From Desulfocapsa sp. (lineage in GTDB: Bacteria > Desulfobacterota > Desulfobulbia > Desulfobulbales > Desulfocapsaceae): DNA of 35,965 bases. Positions 9,814 through 17,691 of the stretch are shown here, piece by piece. The translations under genes and the position numbers were made by a program. Each line of letters starts with the position of its first letter. The first letter of the stretch is position 1. Below the pieces are notes generated by a model. It searched no databases. It had not been told where the DNA came from and saw only the letters and a list, made by a program, of their open reading frames with translations. Location: positions 1-35,965 of the forward strand of contig JAFLJO010000038.1 of NCBI GenBank assembly GCA_022712975.1. Direction: 5' to 3'.

Positions 9814-10827
9814 ATGAACAACTTTTTTTCCATGCGCCCCTGGCCACTTTGCTTCATCTTTATTTGCAGTATTTTTCTGCCACAGGTTTCTCTCGCTGCC
9901 CAACTGGTTGATCGGGTCGTTGCAATTGTGAATGAGGAAGTTATCACCATGTCAGAAGTAAATGAGGAAGGAAAAGACCACTTCAAAAAAATTAAGAATC
10001 AGGCTCCTCCATCACAAGTCGAAGACGCCTTGAGTCATGCCCGGGAAGAAATACTCGGAAACCTGATAGATAAAAAACTCATTGCACAGGAGGCTGCAAA
10101 AACAGGTGTCAGTGTATCTCAGGGGGAATTACAGGCTGCAATGCAGCAGATGCTGGATAATAATAAAATCACCAAAGAGACGCTGCTGGTTCAATTAGAA
10201 AAAATGGGTATGGATTTGGACAGCCTTCTTGATAACCTGCAAAATCAAATCCTGCAAAGCAAACTTGTCAATTACGAAATTCGCTCTAAAATTATCATCA
10301 CAGATAATATGATCCTTGACTATTACGACACAAACTACACCAAACATATAAGTGGTGGAGGATACTATCTTCTGCAGATGGGTTTTGTTTGGAAAAAATC
10401 TGGCCAGCAAGCGTCTGCTCCTAATCAAGACGCAGATAAGATGGATGCGAGAAAACGAGCCGAACGGGTTCATGCACTCGTCAGTAATGGTCAGGATTTC
10501 AGGATACTCGCCAAGAAATTTTCAGACTTACCATCCGCATCTGACGGTGGTGACCTTGGCGTATTCCAGGAAGATGAAATGGCTCCTCATATGCGTGATG
10601 CCGTCCTGAAACTTGAACCGGGGGCAATCAGTGAAATAGTTACAACCCCATCCGGATACCAGTTTTTCAAACTTCTCTCAAGTAAAGATGGCCAGATTGT
10701 TGTCCAGGCATCCTTTGCCTCAGCAAAAGAAGAGATAAGAGCCAAGCTTTATGATGAGCAGCTCAAGGGGCAGTTTAACGAATGGGTTAAAAATATAAAG
10801 GAACAAGCATACATTAAAAGGTTGTAA
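9814..10827 (+). CDS. surA: SurA-type periplasmic chaperone / peptidyl-prolyl isomerase
   Basis: A periplasmic chaperone that escorts outer-membrane proteins. A signal peptide covers about residues 1-29 (ending SLAAQ). It is followed by the SurA N-domain (LVDRVVAIVNEEVITMSEV), a helical chaperone region, and one parvulin domain (about 185-295) with FSDLPSASDGGDLGVF and GYQFFKLL. E. coli SurA has two parvulin domains in 428 residues; this one has 337 residues and a single one, as is common outside Gammaproteobacteria. The stop is a few bases before rodZ, so the two are probably co-transcribed. Confidence 0.92.
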   Translation: MNNFFSMRPWPLCFIFICSIFLPQVSLAAQLVDRVVAIVNEEVITMSEVNEEGKDHFKKIKNQAPPSQVEDALSHAREEILGNLIDKKLIAQEAAKTGVSVSQGELQAAMQQMLDNNKITKETLLVQLEKMGMDLDSLLDNLQNQILQSKLVNYEIRSKIIITDNMILDYYDTNYTKHISGGGYYLLQMGFVWKKSGQQASAPNQDADKMDARKRAERVHALVSNGQDFRILAKKFSDLPSASDGGDLGVFQEDEMAPHMRDAVLKLEPGAISEIVTTPSGYQFFKLLSSKDGQIVVQASFASAKEEIRAKLYDEQLKGQFNEWVKNIKEQAYIKRL

Positions 10828-10837
10828 GGTGATTACT

Positions 10838-11650
10838 ATGCCTCAAGAAGACACTCAGGACAAAATACAGACACTTGGTGCTTTCCTCCGCGACCACCGA
10901 GAGCAAAAAGGTGTATCGCTTACAGATGTATCACAGGAAACAAGAATTTCCCTGCCGGTACTTACAGCCATTGAAGAAGATGCCTATGAACGTATGCCGG
11001 CCGTGGCGTTTTGCCGTGGTTTCTACTCTCTTTATGCCGATTATCTTGAGCTTGATACGGCAAGCATTCTTGAGCGATACAGTGAAAACATGGCCCAGGA
11101 GGTGGCATCGTCCACAGAACCGGCAAAGCCTCCCATAATAAAAAGCAAAACGTTCAGTAACTATGCAGAACCGTCATCCATATCTCCTGCCACCGGGAAA
11201 AGTGTTTCTCTCATGCTCTGCCTCATCGCCATCATTGGGGCATCCTTTTTCTTCAATTGGAATCCAATAGATTATATCAGCGATAAACCTACCACTGAAT
11301 CACAAACTCCCGTGCGGCCGGAGCAACTACCTATTGACCCTGCCGCAGAAAATAAAGCAGCCGACCAATTACCAGAAAGCACTCGAAAAGAACAGGCAAC
11401 AATGGCACCCTATAAACTCGAAATAGACTTTCATAGTAACGGCACCTTCAAAGTCACTCTGGATGATGGTTTTATTCTTGATAAACATTTCACAGCTGGT
11501 ACCAGCCTGCAATACCAGGTACAAAAGAAGATCATCCTTGATATGCCGGAAACAATTGTAGGAACCATTCGTCTCAACGGAGTCGAAATACCCCTTCCAG
11601 AAGTAGAAAATGGACGACGCAAATTATCACTCCCGGAAGATATTTTTTGA
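10838..11650 (+). CDS. rodZ: RodZ-like helix-turn-helix membrane protein
   Basis: A bitopic inner-membrane protein that in other bacteria links MreB to the cell-elongation machinery. The cytoplasmic N-terminus holds a Cro/C1-type helix-turn-helix (LGAFLRDHREQKGVSL, then RISLPVLTAIEEDAYERMP). A single membrane helix (SLMLCLIAIIGASFFF) is near residue 130-145, followed by a Pro/Glu-rich linker and a C-terminal beta domain (DUF4115 type, about 190-270). I prefer the ATG at 10838 with AAGGTGA five bases upstream; a GTG at 10829 would add three residues. It lies just downstream of surA. Confidence 0.88.
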   Translation: MPQEDTQDKIQTLGAFLRDHREQKGVSLTDVSQETRISLPVLTAIEEDAYERMPAVAFCRGFYSLYADYLELDTASILERYSENMAQEVASSTEPAKPPIIKSKTFSNYAEPSSISPATGKSVSLMLCLIAIIGASFFFNWNPIDYISDKPTTESQTPVRPEQLPIDPAAENKAADQLPESTRKEQATMAPYKLEIDFHSNGTFKVTLDDGFILDKHFTAGTSLQYQVQKKIILDMPETIVGTIRLNGVEIPLPEVENGRRKLSLPEDIF

Positions 11651-11675
11651 TTGAAAAAAACCAAATTTCTGAAAA

Positions 11676-12437
11676 GTGAGCAGCAAACAACAAGTTGAGT
11701 CGGCAGCAATTGTCCTAGACTGTCGCGACCATGGAGAATCGGATCTGATTGTCACGTTCTTTTGCCAGAACTACGGCAGACTGACAGGCATTGCAAAAGG
11801 GGCCAAGCGAAGTAAAAAACGTTTCGTCAACAAGCTGGAAATTTTCAGTTCCCTGCGTATCCTCCACACCATCCCGCAAAATAACCGCCTGGCTTTTATT
11901 GCTGAAGCTGATCTTTTGGATGGCTTCCTCACACTCCGCAAGAATACCATCTGTTACACCACGGCTAGCGTTATACGTGAACTTATTCTTCTGACCACAA
12001 AAGAAGTTGAAGGTGATGAAAAGCTATACCCTCTCCTCGTGTATTCCTATGACAACCTGAACAATAACCAGCCCCCCTTACAGACCCTGATCCTTTTCCT
12101 CATCCGGCTGTATGCCATCATCGGGTATAGCCCACAACTGGCAAACTGTCTTCAATGCGGTCAGGAAGTACAAGCAAACAAAAGCTACCGCTTCCACACA
12201 AATGCCGGTGGTATATGCTGTAGTAATTGCTCTGCAAAAGGAACATCAACGAGCGTTACACTCTCCCAGGGTACTCTAAAATCTCTGACAGTTGCCTTGA
12301 ACCAGCCACTGAACCGTCTGCATCGACTCCAGCTGTCAACAGCCAGTCAACGGGAAGCTCTTTCCTTCCTACACGCCTATGGGCTGCAACTTTTTCAGCG
12401 TGAGATAGTTTCTTGGGCATTTCTCGAAAAAATATAG
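11676..12437 (+). CDS. recO: DNA repair protein RecO
   Basis: RecO anneals complementary strands and helps RecR load RecA on gapped DNA. The 253 residues show the N-terminal OB fold (IVLDCRDHGESDLIVTFF, GRLTGIAKGAKRSKKRF) and the helical C-domain with a zinc site formed by Cys158, Cys161, Cys181/182 and Cys185. A GTG start at 11676 is the only candidate, because an in-frame TGA at 11670-11672 excludes anything further upstream; the ribosome site is weak. It follows rodZ by 25 bp and converges with the biotin ligase gene. A weak GAGGTAT/ATACCTC inverted repeat at 12440-12470 may help end transcription. Confidence 0.94.
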   Translation: MSSKQQVESAAIVLDCRDHGESDLIVTFFCQNYGRLTGIAKGAKRSKKRFVNKLEIFSSLRILHTIPQNNRLAFIAEADLLDGFLTLRKNTICYTTASVIRELILLTTKEVEGDEKLYPLLVYSYDNLNNNQPPLQTLILFLIRLYAIIGYSPQLANCLQCGQEVQANKSYRFHTNAGGICCSNCSAKGTSTSVTLSQGTLKSLTVALNQPLNRLHRLQLSTASQREALSFLHAYGLQLFQREIVSWAFLEKI

Positions 12438-12474
12438 CAGAGGTATCTACTATCTCACCGTTAATACCTCATTA

Positions 12475-13407
12475 TTACTTCTCACAATAGCGAATCTCTC
12501 CGCTGTGTTCCACGCTGCTTGTACCATCGTCATGTCTCAAAATAAGGCCTCCGTCTACTGCAAGATCACTAACCAATGCTTCATACTGAGGATTCTCCAT
12601 AACATCATAACCAAACTGCACCCGTTTTCCCAATGTGTCGGATAGTTCTTTCCAGCGTTGAATAATCGGATGATCATCCAGATATTCATCCCCACCACCA
12701 CGTGCCAGCCACTGTTCCTCCTCGTACAAAAGAAGCCCCAGGTAATAACGAAGTTTTGCCAGAAAGGAAAGGGCAAAGGATGAAAGTTCAACCGGGCGAT
12801 TCAAAACCTGGGACAGAGAAACAGCTGTTTCCAGGAGTTCAGGAGGGAAGGATTCATTATTGATATTCAAACCAAAGCCAAGGAGATGGTAATTTTCCTT
12901 ATAAACCGGGCTGCAAAATCCCTCAATTAGAAACCCGGCTTGCTTTTTCCCTTCCAGCAGCACATCATTCACCCAGCGGATAGCGGCTACCGATGCTCCT
13001 TCCTGATGTAACGCTTCACAACAGGCAATGCCGGGAATCAATGGCAGGAAATTTCTAAATTGGGGAAGGAAAGTATCGGCAACAAGAAGACAGCCCCACA
13101 ATCCACCCGGGGGAGCATGCCAGGTACGACTGAAACGACCTTTTGAAAGGGAGAGGGTAGAAGCAATAATCAGACTGCCATTGGCTACAGACCTTCCTGA
13201 TTCTTCACATGCGCGGATATGGCTCCGCGCCGTATCCATGGCACGAACAAGCGAGGGATACACTCGAATAACAGAGCCTGCAAAGGCTCCGTAGCGAAAG
13301 ATTGTTTCACTGTCCAACGCACTTTCTTTCCTGCGCCAGGGAAGTTCAACAGTTGCGACATAATCGTCAAGAATTGAAGGAATAAGCAAACTTAGATTAT
13401 TATTCAC
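12475..13407 (-). CDS. birA: Biotin-[acetyl-CoA-carboxylase] ligase (BirA catalytic type)
   Basis: It activates biotin as biotinyl-AMP and attaches it to the lysine of carrier proteins. The 310 residues contain LSKGRFSRTWHAPPGGLW (87-104), a variant of the biotin-binding GRGRxGRxW loop, RWVNDVLLEGKKQAGFLIEG (144-163, with Lys155 in the place of the catalytic Lys), and GFGLNINN (about 177-184). The first 50 or so residues do not look like the winged-helix repressor domain of E. coli BirA, so it is probably a ligase without DNA-binding function. The likely start is GTG at 13407. The next gene upstream encodes a biotinyl/lipoyl-like protein, a plausible substrate. Confidence 0.85.
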   Translation of the reverse strand: MNNNLSLLIPSILDDYVATVELPWRRKESALDSETIFRYGAFAGSVIRVYPSLVRAMDTARSHIRACEESGRSVANGSLIIASTLSLSKGRFSRTWHAPPGGLWGCLLVADTFLPQFRNFLPLIPGIACCEALHQEGASVAAIRWVNDVLLEGKKQAGFLIEGFCSPVYKENYHLLGFGLNINNESFPPELLETAVSLSQVLNRPVELSSFALSFLAKLRYYLGLLLYEEEQWLARGGGDEYLDDHPIIQRWKELSDTLGKRVQFGYDVMENPQYEALVSDLAVDGGLILRHDDGTSSVEHSGEIRYCEK

Positions 13408-13464
13408 ACCATGTAACCGTTAGCCGGGTATAAAGATTTCCAGTAGACCCGGAACTGTATGCGT

Positions 13465-14124
13465 TTAATCGTTTTTATCCCACTCAGCCTTAACTTTATT
13501 GATAATCTTTTGAATAATCGGTAACTTCTCAGAAGGACAAATACCTATCAAAGGCTCCCCTCGTTCCACCGAAACCCCAGGCTTAAAATAGACAGAATGA
13601 ATCACACCCTGCTCCCCACTATAATACACTGGGGTATCCCGTTTCATAAGAGACATAATAATAATCTCATCTCCGGGTTTAACTGAAACTTCACGGGCAC
13701 CCTTTTTATCTACCCGTGACTGCACGTCCAGTGAGAAAAAGTACTTTGCACGCTCAGGAGCTGGAAAAACATACAGAACTTCCTTCAGAATGGATTCGAT
13801 AATTTCTTTTTTCTTCAGGGGATGGCGAATGGTCATCAACTTCTCGCCAGCTTCAACAAACTTCCCTTCAAACTCATCACAGAGAACTGAAACCACACCA
13901 TTGGTCGTAGCCGTGACATTTTTGGGGTTTCTCTCTCTTGTGATCTCAAACAGTGCCGTTCCGGGAATGTGATTCCACTCACCACTAACGGCATCCACCT
14001 CATCCCCCTCTTTTATAAGAAAATGTATCCTACCGGTATGGCTTGCGTAAATATCCACATACTCATACGGATCAGAGTGATACTTCCCCAAAATTTCGTC
14101 AAAATCTATTTCGTCAGACATCAT
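13465..14124 (-). CDS. Biotinyl/lipoyl-domain protein beside the biotin ligase
   Basis: A 219-residue cytoplasmic protein with two regions resembling the biotinyl/lipoyl hammerhead. The C-terminal one reads VKPGDEIIIMSLMKRDTPV (148-166), then GVIHSVYFKPGVSVERGEPL; Lys161 lies where the modified lysine of AMKM motifs lies. The N-terminal one (about 22-100) has IKEGDEVD and GVVSVLCDEFEGKFV but no obvious MKM lysine. The sequence is not a standard acetyl-CoA or pyruvate carboxylase carrier, and no carboxylase subunits are nearby. Adjacency to a biotin ligase suggests biotin; lipoate is not excluded. Start could be either of two adjacent ATG codons (14124 or 14121). Confidence 0.78.
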   Translation of the reverse strand: MMSDEIDFDEILGKYHSDPYEYVDIYASHTGRIHFLIKEGDEVDAVSGEWNHIPGTALFEITRERNPKNVTATTNGVVSVLCDEFEGKFVEAGEKLMTIRHPLKKKEIIESILKEVLYVFPAPERAKYFFSLDVQSRVDKKGAREVSVKPGDEIIIMSLMKRDTPVYYSGEQGVIHSVYFKPGVSVERGEPLIGICPSEKLPIIQKIINKVKAEWDKND

Positions 14125-14183
14125 TTATATAGTTTAAAATGTAACTGTTCAGATACGGGTCAGCTTACAGAACTAACTGTTTA

Positions 14184-14717
14184 TCAATGCTGACTGCCAT
14201 ATGCAGGGGCGGTATGTTCAGCATCATCACTGTTCCCGTGTCCGGATGCAGCACCATAGTGCGCTTCAACCTTGGGAGCCTTGGCAATCTGCATATCCAC
14301 AATTTTACAATCGGAACGAACGATACTATTGCTGATAAACATTTTATCGACAAAAGTGAAATCCTCGGTATTCTGAGATGTCACCGTATCAAAGACAACC
14401 CACTTAGTGCGCCCCTGTTCATTACCTGCGGCATCAAAAAGAGTACAAATGATCTTCACATTTTTTATATCATGTGTCCCTTTGTTTTCAATGGAAAAAG
14501 AGGCATCCACCATATGACCTTGCTTGGGAACTTTAACGACAGAGCTTACAAGAGCAACAGAATGTAACAACTCTTCAGCAGATTCCGACACCGTGATTTC
14601 AGGCAGTAAAACACCTGTAATACCCGTCGATGAGGCACTGATTTTTGATACTGCAAAAGCTAAAAGACAAAAAACAACTGTGCTCAGTCCAACATTTGCC
14701 CAGAACTTTCCATTCAT
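14184..14717 (-). CDS. Membrane-anchored or exported protein with Ig-like (FxLYD-like) domain, unknown function
   Basis: A 177-residue protein with a hydrophobic N-terminal segment (about 10-29) that is either a signal peptide or an anchor. The middle (about 68-140) is a beta-sandwich pattern, with VDASFSIENKGTHDIKNVKI, then CTLFDAAGNEQGRTKWVVFD, as in FxLYD/DUF-type domains of exported proteins. The tail is rich in His, Gly, Ser and Ala (about 147-177), which could bind metal. I prefer the ATG at 14717, preceded by GGGGAG about 8 bases upstream; an ATG at 14774 would put 19 more residues before the hydrophobic segment. It may share a transcript with the biotinyl-like gene. Confidence 0.72.
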   Translation of the reverse strand: MNGKFWANVGLSTVVFCLLAFAVSKISASSTGITGVLLPEITVSESAEELLHSVALVSSVVKVPKQGHMVDASFSIENKGTHDIKNVKIICTLFDAAGNEQGRTKWVVFDTVTSQNTEDFTFVDKMFISNSIVRSDCKIVDMQIAKAPKVEAHYGAASGHGNSDDAEHTAPAYGSQH

Positions 14718-14804
14718 AACCTTCTCTCCCCTTGAACCAAAACAATATTTCAGCTGACAAGATAAATAGATCAAGCATAGTCAGCATTATGTGACAATGC
14801 AAAA

Positions 14805-14832
14805 TTGAACATTTGATTTATACTGATATAAT
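14805..14832 (+). promoter_or_regulatory. Promoter of the cmoA operon
   Basis: TTGAAC (14805-14810) and a perfect TATAAT (14827-14832) are 16 bp apart on the plus strand, about 125 bp before the cmoA ATG. A 12-bp direct repeat, ATGCAAAATTGA, occurs at 14797-14808, overlapping the -35 box, and again at 14856-14867, downstream of the expected start site. Two equal sites spaced 59 bp apart could be operators. Confidence 0.6.
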
Positions 14833-14957
14833 TCGGTGTTGGCAAGCCTATTCGTATGCAAAATTGAGCTATTTTGACCTTTCGCAGCACGCCGGACAGT
14901 GGTATACATGTCTCTTAAATTACACATCGCATCTCAATCACAAAACCATAGACCGCT

Positions 14958-15704
14958 ATGCAAAAAAAACAGGACAAGAGAGATTCTCTTTTTGACGTGG
15001 AGCAAATAAGTGAAGATTTTATTTTTAACGAACGGGTCGCACAGGTCTTTGATGACATGCTTGACCGCTCCATCCCTTTTTACCAGGAAGTCATCCATTC
15101 CATTGCCCGTATTTTAGATACCACCCTTGAAAACAAGAGCCAGATCGTTGACCTTGGTTGCGCCACTGGAACTACCCTTTTACAACTAAGCAGTCTCCTT
15201 GAAACAAGAGATTTTCAATACACAGGCATTGATAATTCATCCGCCATGCTGGACAAGGCACGACTAAAGGCAGAACTGTTTTCAAAACAGGAGCGTCTCC
15301 ATTTTATTCAGGGAGATATTATGGATATGGAGCAACAGGGGGCCTCAGCTTTTATCCTCAATTACACCCTGCAGTTCATCCGTCCCATAAATCGGGAGAA
15401 ATTATTAAAACAAATATATACAAATCTTGTCCCTGACGGCATCTGTATTCTCAGTGAAAAAATCATCTCCCATCATCCCAACCTAAACAGAAAATATATA
15501 GACATTTATCACAAATTTAAAAAGGAAAGAGGCTACTCCGAACTTGAAATTGCAAAAAAACGGGAAGCATTGGAAAACATTCTAATCCCCTGCTCCCTGG
15601 AAGAAAACAGAGCCATGCTGCAATCCGCCGGTTTCGTGGAAGTTGAACCATTTTTCCAATGGTTCAACTTTGTTTCTTTTGTTGCTGTCAAACCACTCTC
15701 CTGA
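14958..15704 (+). CDS. cmoA: Carboxy-S-adenosyl-L-methionine synthase CmoA
   Basis: It converts S-adenosylmethionine and prephenate to carboxy-SAM, which CmoB uses to modify wobble uridine 34 of tRNAs. The 248 residues show the family start (DSLFDVEQISEDFIFNERVA), SAM-binding IVDLGCATGTTLLQLS (63-78), TGIDNSSAMLDKA and LNYTLQFIRPINREKLL. The C-terminal FQWFNFVSFVAVK also fits CmoA. The cmoB ATG follows 14 bp after the stop, so the pair forms an operon from the promoter at 14805-14832. Confidence 0.95.
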   Translation: MQKKQDKRDSLFDVEQISEDFIFNERVAQVFDDMLDRSIPFYQEVIHSIARILDTTLENKSQIVDLGCATGTTLLQLSSLLETRDFQYTGIDNSSAMLDKARLKAELFSKQERLHFIQGDIMDMEQQGASAFILNYTLQFIRPINREKLLKQIYTNLVPDGICILSEKIISHHPNLNRKYIDIYHKFKKERGYSELEIAKKREALENILIPCSLEENRAMLQSAGFVEVEPFFQWFNFVSFVAVKPLS

Positions 15705-15718
15705 AAAACAGACTCATT

Positions 15719-16678
15719 ATGAATTACATTGAACTCCTGCCAAATTCTGCCAGATACGACGAAATTTTCACCATCCATAACGAAAAACAGCAATGGATAA
15801 ATCAGAACAAAAAGGGATTCCTTCGCTATCGCAAGCCTTGTGAAGTCCTGCAAAGATTCCCTGCTGCAACTGTTGATTGCAGTGGCAATGCAGTTACAAT
15901 TGGAAAGCCAAACGAAGTTTCAAACACAGAACAGAAACAAATTGATTCAGCACTGCGGGATTTCATTCCCTGGCGTAAAGGGCCCTTTTCTGTCTTTGGA
16001 ACTGACATTGATACCGAATGGCAAAGCCAGCTAAAATGGCAGCGCCTGCTTCCAAAACTGCCTAGTCTGAAAGGAAAGGTGGTTGCAGATATCGGATGCA
16101 GCAATGGATATTATATGTTCCGCATGGCAGCCCATCAACCTGAACTTGTTATCGGTTTTGAGCCCTCTGTTCAGCATTATTACTGCTTTAAAGGACTCAA
16201 CGGTATGGCACGCCAGGAAAAACTCCACATAGATCTCCTTGGTGTGGAACATCTGCCACTCTTTCCGGAATGTTTTGATGTTCTTTTTCTGATGGGCATC
16301 ATTTACCATCGGAGCTCTCCAGTGGATACACTCCGGGATGTTTTCGCATCTCTTACAAGTGGTGGTACACTTATTCTCGAATCTCAAGCCATTCCGGGCA
16401 CCAGCCCAACAGCACTTTTCCCTGAGAAAACCTATGCAAAAGTTCCCGGAACCTACTTTGTTCCCACAGGCAACTGCCTGCAAAACTGGCTATCTCGGGC
16501 AGGATTCTCAGATATTGAGCTTTTCTGTCAGCACCCAATGTCCAGCACTGAACAACGACGTACTGACTGGATGCAGTTTGAATCCTACTCCGACTTTATT
16601 GACCCTAAAGATTCTGCTAAAACAGTAGAAGGCTATCCGGCTCCAGACCGGGTCTTCATCATTGCACGGAAAAAATAA
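15719..16678 (+). CDS. cmoB: tRNA U34 carboxymethyltransferase CmoB
   Basis: It transfers the carboxymethyl group of carboxy-SAM to 5-hydroxyuridine 34 to give 5-carboxymethoxyuridine in tRNAs that read NYN codon boxes. The 319-residue protein matches E. coli CmoB in length. Landmarks are RKGPFSVFGTDIDTEWQSQLKWQRL, VVADIGCSNGYYMFRMA, the GFEPSVQHYYCFKGLN segment and the end VEGYPAPDRVFIIARKK. An upstream in-frame start inside cmoA is possible, but the ATG at 15719 begins where the family begins. Confidence 0.95.
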   Translation: MNYIELLPNSARYDEIFTIHNEKQQWINQNKKGFLRYRKPCEVLQRFPAATVDCSGNAVTIGKPNEVSNTEQKQIDSALRDFIPWRKGPFSVFGTDIDTEWQSQLKWQRLLPKLPSLKGKVVADIGCSNGYYMFRMAAHQPELVIGFEPSVQHYYCFKGLNGMARQEKLHIDLLGVEHLPLFPECFDVLFLMGIIYHRSSPVDTLRDVFASLTSGGTLILESQAIPGTSPTALFPEKTYAKVPGTYFVPTGNCLQNWLSRAGFSDIELFCQHPMSSTEQRRTDWMQFESYSDFIDPKDSAKTVEGYPAPDRVFIIARKK

Positions 16679-16773
16679 AAGAAGCGGGCGGCTTTCCTTG
16701 CCTTTGGTCGTAACTATGGTAAAGTTGGAACGAAATTATCTGACAAGCCTCATTAATTTGTAAGGAGCATATG

Positions 16774-17340
16774 ATGGATCAGAGTAAATGCACACTCTAC
16801 AGTGGCGGCCTCAAAGGTGCAGAACAAACCTTTGGAGAAGCCGCAGAACAATATGGTATCAAAGAAATAATTTTCACATTTGAAGGCCACAAACTGAACC
16901 GCAACAAAAATTCTGTGACCCTGAGTAAAGAGGAACTGGAACGTGGAGATATTTCCATGGAATTGGCATCAAGGATGCTCAACCGAACATATTACGAAAC
17001 AGAAAAGATTCGAAAGGTTCTGCAAACCATCTTTCACATGGTCAACAATGGTCACCAGGTATTTGTCATTGGCTCAATCATGGATGACAACTCCGTAAAA
17101 GGTGGCACCGGCTGGGCTGTGGAACTGGCAAAACTTTTCAATCGCCCCTTACATGTTTTTGATCAACCTAAAAAACAGTGGTTTACCTGGAAAGACAGTA
17201 ACTGGAAGGAAGACACTCCTCTTATTGAATATGACACCTTTGTCGGGTCAGGAACCCGCTACCTTAACGATGCAGGCCGAGAAGCCATCGAACATCTGTT
17301 CACCGATTCCAGCGCTGCAGCAAAAGTGAAAAACTCATGA
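16774..17340 (+). CDS. Putative SLOG/YspA-like nucleotide-binding protein
   Basis: A 188-residue cytoplasmic protein. The start SGGLKGAEQTFGEAAEQYG resembles the glycine-rich first loop of the LOG/DprA-like Rossmann superfamily (SLOG, including YpsA/YspA-related families). VNNGHQVFVIGSIM and GGTGWAVELAKLFNRPLHVFD, later followed by TFVGSGTRYLNDAGREAIEHL, look like the second ligand loop and C-terminal part of that fold. SLOG proteins bind nucleotides or related ligands; the specific ligand here is unknown. Two ATG codons stand in tandem; AGGAG is 6 bases before the second (16774) and only 3 before the first (16771). Its stop overlaps the HIT gene by 4 bp. Confidence 0.72.
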   Translation: MDQSKCTLYSGGLKGAEQTFGEAAEQYGIKEIIFTFEGHKLNRNKNSVTLSKEELERGDISMELASRMLNRTYYETEKIRKVLQTIFHMVNNGHQVFVIGSIMDDNSVKGGTGWAVELAKLFNRPLHVFDQPKKQWFTWKDSNWKEDTPLIEYDTFVGSGTRYLNDAGREAIEHLFTDSSAAAKVKNS

Positions 17341-17678
17341 GTACCGATTGTCTTTTTTGTAAAATAGCAGCGGGTGAAATTCCTACTGAGAAGCTTTACG
17401 AGGATGATGAAATGCTTGCCTTTCGTGACATCGCACCTCAGGCTCCTGTCCACTTTCTGGTTGTCCCCAGGAAACATATCCAAGATCCCGCAGGAGTCGG
17501 TACGGATGACGAAGCACTCATCGGCAAAATGATGCGAATCGGTTCTCAAGTTGCTAAAGACAATGGAGTTTCAGACTTTCGCCTTGTATTTAATAACGGC
17601 GCAGTAGCTGGACAAACCGTTTTCCATATCCATATGCATGTGTTAGGCGGCAGGTTTATGAGTTGGCCTCCGGGGTGA
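17337..17678 (+). CDS. HIT-family nucleotide hydrolase (HINT type)
   Basis: A 113-residue histidine-triad protein. Cys5 and Cys8 (CLFCKIAAGEIPTEKLYED) form the zinc pair seen in bacterial HINT proteins, and the triad HIHMH is at residues 97-101 within VFHIHMHVLGGRFMSWPPG. HINT enzymes hydrolyse nucleoside phosphoramidates and adenylated adducts such as lysyl-AMP. The ATG overlaps the stop of the SLOG-like gene (ATGA), so the two are probably translated together, which hints at a shared nucleotide-related task. Confidence 0.93.
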   Translation: MSTDCLFCKIAAGEIPTEKLYEDDEMLAFRDIAPQAPVHFLVVPRKHIQDPAGVGTDDEALIGKMMRIGSQVAKDNGVSDFRLVFNNGAVAGQTVFHIHMHVLGGRFMSWPPG

Positions 17679-17691
17679 AAAGGCTGGTTCC

